NCBI RefSeq assembly: GCF_019059575.1
Contig: NW_024881505.1
Span: forward strand, 1,507,501-1,571,500
DNA length: 64,000 nt
Source of the DNA: Amphibalanus amphitrite
Taxonomy: Eukaryota > Arthropoda > Thecostraca > Balanomorpha > Balanidae
Direction of reading: 5' to 3'
This document shows, piece after piece, positions 13,141 through 24,894 of this stretch. Made by a program: the position numbers and the translations under genes. Positions within the stretch are counted from its first letter, which is position 1; every line of letters starts with the position of its first letter. The notes beneath the pieces are model-generated. The model was not told where the DNA came from and searched no databases. It saw only the letters and a program-made list of their open reading frames with translations.

Positions 13141-14010
13141 CCGCTAAGCTCGGCGATCACTCCCAGCCTTCTCACCGCCGCTCCACATGTGATGGTGTCA
13201 CCGCTAGTGTCACCGACCATAACGGAGTCATTCTGCTACCGCGGGCGAGCATCTGATCGCCATTACGCGCTCGTTACGCCTCTGATGTCTGCCGCCGAGC
13301 CGCTCTGTGTGAGTGTGACCCGTACCAGTGAAATCATTAGGGAGGGAGGGACCGCCCCACCTGGCTCCCGTCACCCTCCCCACCCTCCCCGCCGCTGCCG
13401 ACAGAGCAGCCCGGTCGTCCGTCGACACCGATGGAGTCGGCGGGCCGCCCACGTCGGCGCCGACGCGGCGCAGCGCCGCCCTAACTCAGCCGTCCGATAA
13501 ACACGGCTTCCGCGACGCGCTTCAAAGCGGCGCGCCGACCGTGCCATTTTCGCCATCAGCGGCACCTTTGGCGCAGCGGCATGGCCGAGCTGTTGACGCG
13601 TCGGCGACCAAAGCGGCGTTTGTGCCGCAAAAGCGGCGCGGCGCGGCGCGCGCGTGGCTCGACGCCGAGCTGGCGGCGCGCGCCGAGCACTGGCAGAGGT
13701 GTTTGTGCCGGTAATGTTGACGCTGCCGGTAGGGTTACCGGCAGCGAGCCCGGTGGTCGCGCGACGGTACCGCCGACGCCACCGCGGTGGTCCGCTGCTG
13801 ACACGTCGACACCGGCCTGGCCCGGAGGACGACACGCCGACACCGACCTGGCCCGGAGGACGACACGTCGACACCGGCCTGGCCCGGAGACCGACCTGGC
13901 CCCGACCTGGTTCGACGGACGACACGCTGACATGGCCCTAATTCGGCGGCTGGCACTCCAACACCTGCCTGGCTGGGCGGTACAGCCGCTCTGGTACCAT
14001 AGCCGTTGAA
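13140..14010. repeat. GC-rich island with 31-bp minisatellite
   Basis: Strongly GC- and CpG-rich. Positions 13801-13925 hold about four units of a 31-nt repeat of the type acacgtcgacaccggcctgg plus cccggaggacg; unit starts at 13801, 13832 and 13863 are exact 31-nt steps. All six frames stay open here because of composition, so none is called coding. Confidence 0.6.
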
Positions 14011-14519
14011 GAGCTGCCGAATCTCAAAACGACCAGCTAGGCCTCTTGGCTGCTGGTAGACGGTGACCAGAAGGCTAGCGATTGCCCGCTAAAAGCCACT
14101 CAACGGAGTAAAGGTCTGCTGAATTGTCTACAGGCAACTAGCGAGACGGTCAAGCTACTGAACATCGAACTCATGCCTTATTGCCGACGCCAGTCGCAAA
14201 GAGAGCCTCTCATTCTTACACGTGATGAAAAAAGCTAACCTAACTGCTGCCATTCAAACGCTCCGTGACGTTGTATGCCCAAAATGTTGCGAAACACCCT
14301 CGATGTGGCCAAGCGTCAAACTGCGCGCGAAACTTTTGCAAACATCGTTCGAAAGCTTATATAATTTTATAGCGTATAAACATGTCTAACTAAATCTTTT
14401 GAAACAAAATCATCGCCAAAATACGCATACAAATATGTTAAATAATGATACGGTGCATATGATGTTTCCTTTTTTGCTAGTAAACAACTTTTGGCAGCTT
14501 ATTTTTCATTCTTTGATTT

Positions 14520-14815
14520 TAGATAGCGGCGCATTCCTCGCCCTGCCCCCTCCTCGCTGGTCTGGGGGTCTGGGGGAGGGGGTCGGTTGGAACGGGACTC
14601 GTTCTGTAGCGAGCTGGCTGTGTGGCTGGGGCGGTCGCGGCGGGCGGCGGACTTTGTTTGGTATACAGTGGACCAGGTGAGCCGCCGCGACTCGGGTCGG
14701 CCGCTGGCCCGCAGCTCCAAACGACCGGCACCGGCTGCGACGGCGCCACAGCGCGTCTCTGTGGTACCGACACCGCCCGATCCAGCTCCGGGCTGCGCCG
14801 CGGGTGTGCTCTGAT
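14520..14815. other. GC-rich patch
   Basis: A short GC-rich block just before the TIR element at 14869. Several overlapping frames on both strands are low complexity and I do not accept any. It may be a CpG patch with regulatory function, but there is no direct sign of it. Confidence 0.3.
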
Positions 14816-14868
14816 AAATATTGCATCAGCTGAATACAACAGAGGAGTAGGTATTGGGTGTTGGGTAT

Positions 14869-16187
14869 TATAGTCTGTTTTTCGTATCTTCTACCTTCAC
14901 TCAAAGACGGTAAACTCTCTAGGCACGTGCTCTAGCGAGCATCTAATTAAATCAACACCGCTGCAAAGTCAAGTTTTATCTCGACGCAAGCTCGAACGCA
15001 AGGCCATATATCTCGAACGTATATCCTTGATCCTTTTGGCCCATCCCGTTTCTCAAAGTGCGATGTTTTTTATCAAGTTAAATGCATTTGCATGATAACA
15101 TGAAATCATATTCTTATTCTGGCAAAATCATCATTTTTTAATTTCTAATTTCATTATGCTTTCAATCAACAGAAAAGATATGGTCTTCGTCTCAGACAAG
15201 ACAAAATGATCGTAACATTTTCTCTCAGCATTTCAAAGCAAAAGAAAGGTGGGTTAGGATAACTGAAATAAAGCGGTGAAGAAGCAGGAGCACATTAACC
15301 GACGAACATCGCCAGAATAACGAACTTATTTTCTTGGATACCAAAGGGAAAAGTGTTGAAGGCGCGGAGAAGAACCGACGGCTGCGGCACAGTCGAACTC
15401 CGTCATGTTTTAGCGCAGTATGATATGCGAAATGCATGCGTGGGTGTTATTGTCATTATTAACTACATTTGTGGATCATAATCTAAGCCCTAAGGCCTTG
15501 GTGATTGCCAGCGGTCACTGCAAAGGTCATGTCAGATGAAAAAGATTACCAGCAGCTTTTCGACAATACTATATGCTAGAGCAATCGATGTTTCGACAGC
15601 GCTGTAGTTCAATCGGTCGACAATATTTGGCCAGATTTGTCCTAAAATGTCAAACTTGTTTTTTATTTTAATGCCTTCAGTGGCCTTCACTATTGATCTG
15701 GGCAAAATGTGGTACATACGTATATTGCTGAAAGTAATCGGTGAAAGCTATCAATTCTTTCTCGCGTTGAACATAAATTGAAAACATAAATAAACATTCG
15801 AAAAATTGAACAGAACATGTAAACATTTTGTTTCATTTAGCCCATGAAAAGGAAATGCGACCTTTAAACTATACCTGGAATGCTCCTTGCAAGAGTGCTT
15901 CGCACAACGCAAGTAACTATATATGTACAGTAAAACGTCCTTGTATAAAGGTCGGTTCTAATAAACCGTGGTAATGATAATACGAAGTGAACGGTAGTAT
16001 AGCTTCTTTAAGGCTTCTGTACCAATTTTTGTAAACTGCACTCTGAAGACTAGCTCCGACACGAGCAACAAACTCCTGCAATGAGTGGTGGGCCATGCGG
16101 TCAAGATTTGAAAACTATACCCTAAAAACGTGCTGGAGGAGCAAAACATCTTTGGGTGAAGGTAGAAGATACGAAAAACAGACTATA
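14869..16187. mobile_element. Non-autonomous DNA transposon with 39-bp TIRs
   Basis: The left end TATAGTCTGTTTTTCGTATC and the next 19 bases recur inverted at 16149-16187, with one mismatch in about 39. Flanking bases are compatible with a TA duplication (Tc1/mariner-like), but the TATA palindrome at the ends leaves the exact boundary uncertain. The interior is AT-rich, without a recognisable transposase; the short minus-strand frames inside show no known motif. Confidence 0.8.
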
Positions 16188-18005
16188 GGTATTAGTTATA
16201 AATCTATAATTTCATATCATTTCGCCGGTATACAAAATGGGTCATTCAACTAATCATTCTTTGGGCAGCCCCACTCAGCCCGAGAATTGTCATTCCGGTA
16301 GGTAATCGATGTCTCATTTGGTTCATCAAACGCATTTGACTATACCCATCAATCCAATTCAGCAACACTGAAATGAGTTACCATGCCTTTTGGACGCTTA
16401 AAATGTTCAGGCATCATCCATAGCTCTTGTTTACATGCAAATCCACCCGTTCTTTGCCGCACTCTGGCAGCTATCATCGCCACAATTCTACACCTCGCCA
16501 GTCTCCTCTCACTCCACTCGAAGCTTCTCTGGCCGCACGATTGACAAAACTGTCTGCTCTCTATCATCCACCTGATTTTCGAGCTGCTTTCCCCGAACGA
16601 CTCTGCGAATATCTCCCGAGCGTCTTCCCGGCGAAATTTCGTGGCTCAGCCACTTCACCGTCGCCCTGTCAACCACAACCTGGCGGCGGCGACCGCGCGC
16701 GGCAGCCCGCCGCCCCCGTCGACGGCAATTAGCGGCTGTCACTCGCCCGTCAGCGACGCGGCCGGCCGGCAAACCGCATCGTCGGCACCGACACCGGTCC
16801 GCGTCGACGGCGACGGCACGTGGCGGCGACATGCGCGGCGCGCGGGTGGCCGACGCCGCGCGAGGCGCGAGCGGCCCGCCGGGGGCAGCCAAGGCCGGCC
16901 GGCCGGGGGTGTTTATTTGGTCTCGGCACACGGTGTCACGCTGGCGTCTGAAATAATATCACCCCCGGAGATCGGTCAGGTCCACGGAGGTCTCTCTGTG
17001 GAGAGGGGAGCAGAGGCAGGGTAGGCGACCATTGACAGTGTCGGCAGGACGAGGATGTGTGATAGATTACGTCAGGCTAAATGGTGGGTCAATATCGATC
17101 AATTCATTTTTAAAGCGTATACAGTGCACACTGACAGACAAGGAAATGTGCAAGAAAGAAATTTTGCCTAAGGGTGGAAAAAACTGGGTGCTGGATCGTG
17201 GCTTTGCTCTGAATAATTTGGTTAATGGTTCACACTTCACAGTGCACATCTTTTCTTGCAAGTACCAAGCTCCAATTGTTAATCCCATACGGCACACATT
17301 CTTCCCAGATCCATACAAATATTTCTTAGTTACTAGTTATATAAAGCATATTGTCGGTTGACCATGCAAACTAAAAGCAAACATGTTAAATGCAGCCAGT
17401 CTTATGGGACCCGTTGTTTTCAGGTATGTCAAGGTAGCATATCTTTTCGAGATCGAAATGCGCTCGCAAAGAGATGAAGATTGTGACTCAACATACATTT
17501 TTCTGTCCAGTTTACCTACAATCCACACCGAAAAGACCAATGAGAGACCAATCACATAAGCCGTTCAGAGCCAGTGCTGCATCTCTTTGGAGACCGTGAC
17601 GGCTCCCATCCGTCACTTATTGCACCCCTTGTGGCTGTCATGTGACGGTCATCTGACATTGTCCATCCGTCACACCGAAACGAAGATGTGTGGCGCCATA
17701 GATGGTGATGTAGTCCGGTCGTCAACCGCGGACGGAGCAGAGTCGGGTCTACATGAAAAGATAAATGGCCGTGACGACACGGTTAACAAAGCTGAGCCGC
17801 CCGCTTCGTCACTCTCCGTGTTGTCCCGAACAGCACTTTGACGCCGAGGCTGCGTCATGACGGATGGATGGAGGATGCTTGTCTTTGGGTCAGCGCGCAG
17901 AAGAATCACAGGCTGGTTCTGCGCGGTATAGGATGAAAAATGGCGAGGTAAAAGCGTGAATGCTTCATCTGATGTCTACGACGGCTGATTGTCAGTGTGT
18001 AAAAA
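16188..18005. other. Unassigned sequence with GC-rich patch
   Basis: No supported gene. About 16600-17000 is GC/CpG-rich with low-complexity frames on both strands. The remainder is ordinary AT-rich DNA. Confidence 0.35.
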
Positions 18006-20141
18006 TACAGGGTGTCCCAAAAAAGTTTACCCAAAGAATCCTTAATATAATTTGCAATTTTTATTCAACTCGTCTGAAATTTATCCGATGTCTAGCCAAT
18101 GTAATGAGAAGGAAGTTGGCAAAATTTCACGTGAAACGGTTTTGCTTAGCAGAAATGGTGGCACGTCTAAAAAATATCGTCAATGCAACCTTTACTTCAG
18201 GATCCATCAATTTCATTTTCATATCGTGTTATTCGAAGAGCATTAGAAGTAGATAACGTAAGTTGGATCACATTTGGCTTTTTTTTGTCTCGATAGGTGG
18301 CAGGTGCACTTTAACCCTCGCGGGCCCGGGGGGGGGGGCGTTTTTCGCCCCCCCTGGCGAATATTTGCGATAACTCCCGAACGCTTAGGGATAGGAAGGC
18401 GAAACTTTCAGTACCTTTTCTCCCATCAATTTGACATCTTCTGAAGTAAACAATTTGGACCTAGCCCCCTTGATGACGTCACAAGGTCCATTTTTCTAGA
18501 CCCCTGCACGGCAAACTTCGGCGTCACAGACGCAAACTTCAAATAGCTGCTAAAAATAGAGTTTTAGAGATAAAGACAAATTACGAGCACGGCTGTGTAG
18601 CGTTTGACCTAGAGAAAAATAGAAAAATAGTTTTGGTGACCTGAGGTCAGAGGTCAGGTCATCGACCCCGAAATCTGGTTTTAGTTTTTCGCAAATAACT
18701 TCGACAAAAATGGTCCTAGAGCTACGGCAGTGGTACCATCGCATTCGCCTTGTCAAGCCGCGTCGAATGATATATATTTTGTTCGGAAAAGGTCAAGTTT
18801 CATGTTGACCTCATGTGACCTCGAATGACCTCTGGTTGACCTTGACACATGAAAGGTCGTTTATGATGGATTTGTACCCGCTGATCACGAATCTGGCATC
18901 TATTTTCCTCTAAGCCTTCATTTAGAGCTTCCGGATGGCAAAATTGTCTTATTTATTATTACTAACTTAATAAGTGAAATAGCCTCTAGCAGGGATACTC
19001 TTCTGTGACCTTGACCTTTGAGCAGCCTTGTATCGTAAGATGAACCACAAATAGGGAACTGATAAGCCTCAAAACATTTCAAAACATCTTGGAAGTTAGC
19101 ACGCAAGATGTGCGAAAAAGTGCCAAGTTTGAGGTCAATTTTGAGCGTGACCTTGACCTTGATCTTTGATTTAGAGCACATTTTCAGAATCCTCAGATTC
19201 TCTTCTTTCGTTTGACACCCAATTTTGCCGGTTTGATGCAGCCTGCCGTCCTCTAGAAGGCTTACTATGAGATCACTACACATGTGCCGGTTTTGGCCTT
19301 TGACCTTGACCTCTGACCTTGAAAATTGACCTGAGGTCAAAAATTTTAGGTGCATTAGAATCGTCTCGTAAGGACCTTTCGTTTGGTATCGCTTTTGTTT
19401 CCGTAGCTCTCTTATTTACGGAGTTAGACAGGGGGGGGGGGCGAAAAACGCCCCCCCGGGCTGCGGTGGTTGGGATTACCCCCGGGCCCGGCCGGGTTAA
19501 ATAAATGACCAAGATGCTTAAAACTGCGATTTTGCGCATGCAGGAAGAAATCAGCGAACACTATCAATAGCTTCTCCGTAGATAAACCTGCACTTTATGC
19601 CTCAGTGCTACAGCAAACAAAAAACGATGCATCAGTAGGTAGTGATTTGCAACAGTGCTTCACTGTTCTTCAGGGCCGGGGGTGCTTGAAATTCTGTCCA
19701 CATCTGTTCAGGCGGTGGTCGTTGCATTATTGGTGCGCTTTGGTCATATGTAGGTTTCCATACAGTTTTGGCTTATTTTGCTTGGCATTGCTATAAACGA
19801 TTCTAACTGAGAATTCGATCTCCGATGACTTTTGCAGTATTTGACATTTGTGGACACCCATTTTGCTTCCATATGCTTTTTTTGCAGCCTACGAGTCGTC
19901 CTACGGGTTAAATGATAAATATAAGCGGCGGTACTAAAAATGACTTGATTTTGCGTCAAAATCGTACGATTTTTTCTAAGTTGCCGCCACTCCTGCCAAA
20001 AACAATCGATTAGCATGAAACTTTGCCACTTACTTCTAATTAAATTGTTAGGGCATTGTATAAATTTCAGACAAGTTGAATACAAATTACAAATTTCAAT
20101 ACCTTATTTGTGTAAAGATCTGTTTTCCGAGACACCCTGTA
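18006..20141. mobile_element. Long-TIR mariner-like element, split by a TTAA element
   Basis: Left end TA CAGGGTGTCCCAAAA at 18006 and right end ACACCCTG TA at 20141 are inverted. The similarity is not confined to the tip: about 180 bases on each side align inverted, with shared blocks such as TATTCAACTCGTCTGAAATT and GAAGGAAGTTGGCAAAATTT, diverged by substitutions. TA flanks fit Tc1/mariner. No DDE/D transposase was recognised in the remaining interior (18250-18310, 19501-19740). The TTAA element at 18311-19500 is nested inside. Confidence 0.7.
18311..19500 (-). mobile_element. TTAA-flanked element, GGGCCCGGG family
   Basis: Starts TTAACCCTCGCGGGCCCGGG and ends CCCGGGCCCGGCCGGGTTAA. The words beside the G-runs are CGTTTTTCGCC at the left and GCGAAAAACG at the right, inverted copies. 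The right end repeats the tag twice (double-tag end). Interior: TGACCT/AGGTCA clusters at 18635-18660, 18800-18845 and 19300-19340, TGACGTCA at about 18473, and one CGTCGAATGATATA arm at 18761. It sits inside the mariner-like element. Confidence 0.85.
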
Positions 20142-20245
20142 TAAACCTTCAATTGGCTTCGCAAACAAAACTTTCTTGTAACTTCTCCGCAGATGTTGCC
20201 CTCGAAACTTTGATGGTAAAACTCTTATTGGTTCGGGCCTAGGAT

Positions 20246-20591
20246 TTAACCCACGCATGACTGGGGACTCCCCCTCCTGTCATCCTACAATACCTTCCAA
20301 AACGCTGAACGCATCAACACTAAACTTTCAGTATCGTTGGCTGCACCAATTTGACACCAGTTGCGTGAAAATGAAAATGTCGTAGTTACCATAGGTCGGC
20401 CGAAAATGACGTTAGAAGGACGTACTGGTTGGCCGATTTTGATGAAAAAGAGTGAACTACGTCTATCACTCTCAAGAGATTATATTCTTTTAAAGATAGA
20501 TCCAATTTCTTTGCATAAAAGGACTCAGAATGCACAGGGCTATCGCCTATCAAACTGCTATCTCTGGTAGTGCAATCGGGTAGTTGATTAA
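20246..20591. mobile_element. Remnant of a TTAA element
   Basis: Begins TTAACCCACGCATGACTGGGG followed by a short C-run, then text typical of the single-tag half of the superfamily (actttcagtatc, caatttgacacc, caaactgctatctc). The matching far end is missing; a chance TTAA lies at 20588. Truncated or internally deleted copy. Confidence 0.5.
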
Positions 20592-21539
20592 ATTTCAGTT
20601 AAGATCTAGGATCATTTGAAGCTGAATATGTTCCTAAAAGCTGCAAATGTGATTAATAAATGTCTGTAAGAATTGGAAGCTGGCAATATTTGACCTGTAT
20701 CTTATAAAATTGAAAGAATGTATGTAAAGTCCATGCTTCAAAATTACACTATTGGCCACCTAGCACCTAAATGGGACACTGCATTATACTGAGCCATTAG
20801 ATGGCTAATGGCCATTTCGTTAGCCGGCTACGGGCATTGATATGGGCCATTGGAGTCGCTTCCCCTGGTCCGTTATAGTTCTGAATTTTATGACCTGTGA
20901 TCAGTATGACATGGTCGCGTTACTTATGTATAAGCTGTACAAAGAGTGTGATTTATTTAACATTGAGCACCAGCATTGTGGTACGTACTTTATTTTTAAA
21001 ATTTTAGTAAGAAGAATTCGCTCGTCAACAAGAAGAGCTAGTCTGAAAAATTTTATGTAAATAAACTGAAAGTTCACCGATACATTGCCATCATTGTTAA
21101 TGAGCCATTAGTCTGCATGATTCTTATGAACAGCTACGAACATAAGTTCCCAAGTCCGCACGAAGCCGTCGTTTGCGAGTCGGTCGGAGCGGCCGTCGGC
21201 CCGCGTCGCGCCCGTAAACCCCGACTGCTGCCGCCACCGTCACTCGGCTCCGTCGGCTCAGTGCTGGGCAGGCGTGACAGATTTGGTAAAATTTGCGCCA
21301 CCCAGGCTATATAAATATGCGGTAAAAAGTGATATTCATTTCGGTGCATTTCATTTTGATGTTAAAGAGCGCATAAACTGTCATACCTCGCTTGTAATGA
21401 GCTAGACCTTCAGATCTTGCTGGGGTTTGAAGTGATTATTCCGCCCAGTATATGTAAGTTATCAAAATTATGCACAAGCACTTGAACTTCGAGTGTTGCA
21501 GACTTTAGAATTAAATAGTTCCGATTTAAGGAGAATTGT
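20592..21539. other. Unassigned sequence
   Basis: No gene recognised. A small palindromic patch of nested TAATGGCC/GGCCATTA-like words lies around 20795-20850, and a GC-rich spot at 21170-21265. Confidence 0.3.
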
Positions 21540-21830
21540 TTTGAATCCCGTGTAGTGCGGCAGATATCGCATGTTGTGTTTAGTTTTATTTATAACGTTA
21601 AGCTTCGACCAAGGTTTGAGTTAAGTTTAAAAAATTGCTTAATCTGCGCTGACGTCACAAAGTCAAAAGGGGCATGCGATGACCCCTTGGAATTCGAGTG
21701 CTGCAGATTTCAAAATTAAACCTTTCGGAATTAAGGCATTTCTCGATGTTGCGTGTGCACAAGTTGGTAATTGCGAGCCAGGGACCCCACTTTGGCTATC
21801 TCAACTCAAATGGCATAATCACTCGGATAA
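21540..21830 (-). repeat. Dispersed repeat C, inverted copy of 34697-34960
   Basis: On the minus strand this region matches 34697-34960: shared blocks include GAGTTGAGATAGCCAAA, GGGTCCCTGGCTC, CAACATCGAGAAATGCCTTAA and TGTGACGTCAGCG in the same order. The copy at 34.7 kb lies between two TTAA elements inside a larger TIR structure; here the flanks show no obvious ends. Confidence 0.65.
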
Positions 21831-21839
21831 TACCAACGT

Positions 21840-22880
21840 ACCAGCTATTGTAAAAGTGGGATAACCACTCTAAGAATTGGGCGCCTACTTTTGCCTCTTG
21901 ATGCTATATGATAATATAGTTAAATGTCATCCCAAATGGGATATTTCTTCTGAAACCGTCTTACCAAAAAAGTCCCGGTACGTAAGGCTCATAGACAGTT
22001 ACAATTGTTGCAATCTTGGAGCTAAAACACCAGTAAACTTTTTGGAATGTTTTCCTGTCATACAGTAGATATACAGCAAACTGTCAAAATAAGGCAATGA
22101 AAAAGTTTGAGAACTGTCTGAATTACATATAGGTAGATATGGCAAAATGCAGATGAAATATTGGTCATATTTCCCCAAGACATCAAAACCCTACTAATCG
22201 GTGATTTAAGGGAAATGGCTTCAATATTTTAAAGTGTAATATGGTACATTCAGGCCTTAGTTGCGATTTCCATGTGACAATTTCGAGCATTATATTTTTC
22301 AACCTTCCGCAGCTTATCTTCGACACATAAATGTCTAGAATTTAAAATGTGGTGTTACGAGATGAAATGGGAAGGCACGTTATGGTTTTCACGTATAATA
22401 TGAATAAAGCAAACACAACAGTTGCATCGTAAACGCTTATCAATAACAAATGTTCTTGGAACTCTTGACATTCAAAAAAAAAAAAAATCATAAAAAACTG
22501 CGATGTCTGGGCTGCACTGCAATGCGCCTTAGCCCGTAACGTCGGCATAACAAAACCAATACATCATCCTAAAGCATATCACCACTATATTGCTATTGCG
22601 CGTCAACTATAACTTCACAAGCTACCACACAACTAGGACTCACACAAAGGCAAACGCGTGTCTGATTTTGTTGTTTGTTCTGATCTGATGTGTACTTGAG
22701 CTTGGTTGGATCATTGCATTGGATGCATTGGTGAATCTAAAATAAGGAGTACGCTATGGGCGGGGCATACTGTCCTCTCAGTAAGCTATCCAATGTTCAC
22801 AAAAAGGTCCTTGGATTTCGTTTCTCTGTGCGTTGGTACGCAGCTGAAAGAAAACTTTTTATTGAAGCTTGGTCACACTT
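21840..22880. other. Unassigned AT-rich sequence
   Basis: No gene or mobile element recognised. An A-tract of 13 lies at about 22476-22488. Confidence 0.35.
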
Positions 22881-22889
22881 TCTTCTAAA

Positions 22890-23480
22890 GCGAAGAAAAC
22901 GATGAAACTTCGCCCATTCCGAACGCTGCGGGAGACGCAAATGCTTTCAAACCCCCTTTGATACGTCTGTGCATTAGACGTGCCGGAGCTTGGGAAGCTC
23001 TATGCAGCTCGATAGTCGATGGGATGTGGTCTGTGGGCCCCTGGCCCCTGGCACACAGCCAGTCAGTCGTGCCCCGCCACCCCGCGCCGGTAACCTCCGG
23101 GGGGGGGGGGGGGGGAGGGGCAGTGCCTAGTAGCGGTGCTGGCTGCCTCCGCCACTGGCAGGGGCCCGGAAACGGAGGCCTCCCTGCCCGACCGCCCAGC
23201 GCTCCGACTCGGCTCGCTCGGGGCGGGGCGCGCCGCTGACCGCACGCCGCCGCCATCTTGGAATCGGGATACTGGCGTCAGAGGGAGGGCGACTGCGCCG
23301 ACTGCCGCAGGCGCGGGGAGGAGCCTCGCTAATTCCACTTACCTGGTGCGCTCCCGTTCCGATCTCCGCTGCGAGTCGCTCTCACACGCACTGTTCTGAG
23401 TTCAGGCGGCACAGCGGGCCGCGGCGCGCACACCGTTCCGTCCTCTCGCAGCGCATTCGCCGACTGATCATACATAGAGT
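22890..23480 (-). promoter_or_regulatory. GC-rich, promoter-like island with YY1-type site
   Basis: CpG-rich block. On the minus strand it contains CAAGATGGCGGCGGCG at about 23246-23260, a match to the YY1 consensus AAnATGGCGGC that is common near animal transcription starts and here would also supply an ATG. A following minus-strand frame of 123 codons is A/G/P/R-rich with a poly-Pro run made by the 17-nt G-run, and is not supported as protein. A promoter or first exon is possible; I see no splice sites that prove it. Confidence 0.3.
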
Positions 23481-24261
23481 GAAACACTGTTTAGCCCTTA
23501 ACGTACAAATGTTTATTTGAGCAGTTATACAATTATAAACAGGCCAGCTGTATACACTCCAGTGTTTGTAGTTGCATTGTGCGATTTGCTTATCAGAATG
23601 GCCATGGCGTGCCAGGTTTGGAGAGGGAGGAAGCGTGTTCCTCTCTCCAGCGCGGGAAGAGGGGAGGACGCTGCGCCGAGGGAGTCCTCGTCTCTCTCTC
23701 TCTCTGTTTGGGATAACCGGTAAACAAGGACCGATATGGTGCGCCGTCAATGAACTCAGCTGAACAGCTCAGCAATGAATGGGAAGCTGAGTTGAGCCTC
23801 CTCAGAGTGCGAACCACGTTGAAGTGGAGTGGGCGACATATGTAGATAGCTGGCTAAAACTCAATCATTGTGACGATTTTAACACTTTATTTTTTTGTAA
23901 ATGAGTGAATTTGACAAGCCAATCTCACATTTTCAACAGATGGAATTTTTTCGCCACATTCTAAACAGCTAGTTTTGGGATAATGCCGGATAATTTAAAA
24001 AAGCAACAATCATACCAAACATACCTAATACCTATGTATACGGCAAAAAATTGAATGTAACGTGTTCGGTTTCCTTTGATCAGTTTCTTCATATCAAATG
24101 CATAGCTGCAAATACGCGGGACCTTTACAATGAACCCCCCCCCCCCAAAAAAAAAAAAAACTGAACGAGCTTGACATAGTTTAATTTCTAGCTCACTTTT
24201 TGGCTGATCTATGACCCCTTAACAAATGTCAAAGTGAACCATCAGATTTCTCGTGACACAC
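23481..24261. other. Unassigned sequence
   Basis: No gene supported. A CT microsatellite tract lies near 23690-23705 and a C-run followed by an A-run near 24136-24160. Confidence 0.35.
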
Positions 24262-24820
24262 CTAACCACCCACGGACCGTGGGGGGGGGGAGGGGGCGAA
24301 ACGGCCCCTGTCCTTTTTCCGTAGATATCTCCTAAACTGTGGCTATCATCACCAAACTTTTAAGACCCCTCCGGGCATCAATTTTACACATTGGGGCCAA
24401 AATTGTTTCCAAGGCTATGATAGGTTGGTCTGAAATGACGTCAGAATGACGTCATGTTCTGCCATTTTCGACTAAAAAACAAGGTTTCGCGGGAGGAGCT
24501 GCCACGCCTACAGCTTCGAAGCTACAAAAAAATGTTCAAGATATAAAAGGTATAGAATTACTAAGGCCATAAAACTGCTATCTCGGACGTTTAAACATTT
24601 GAATTTTTAACCCCCAAAAATCAAAGAAGTGTTTTTCTAAATATTAGCCAAAAAAAAATCCAAAAAGTTTTTCAAATTTTGAAAAAAAACGAATAGATAT
24701 GACAGTGCTTACCGCCTTCTTTCCACATATTAGATTTAGGGTCGATGCCTCTTTTTTGGTCAAGTTAGGAAAAAACTGTTCAGAATTGATGACGTCAAAC
24801 TTTCAAACTCAGTGTCTAGC

Positions 24821-24836
24821 AATTCTAGACCACGTA
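24821..24836 (+). repeat. Target-site duplication of the LINE, left copy
   Basis: AATTCTAGACCACGTA here recurs at 31982-31997 immediately after the LINE A-rich tail. Uninterrupted family A copies have one such site (near 2707 and near 59330). The first A or two may belong to the tail. Confidence 0.85.
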
Positions 24837-24894
24837 TTTTTAGACCAATTTTACCAGTTTTTTTGGGAGTATTTGAAAGACTTCTTTTTTTGCA

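Noticed and set aside
13371..14009. Overlapping long frames on both strands in the 13-14 kb GC-rich block
   Set aside because: All frames are open because of CpG-rich composition and a 31-bp tandem repeat; none has a motif.
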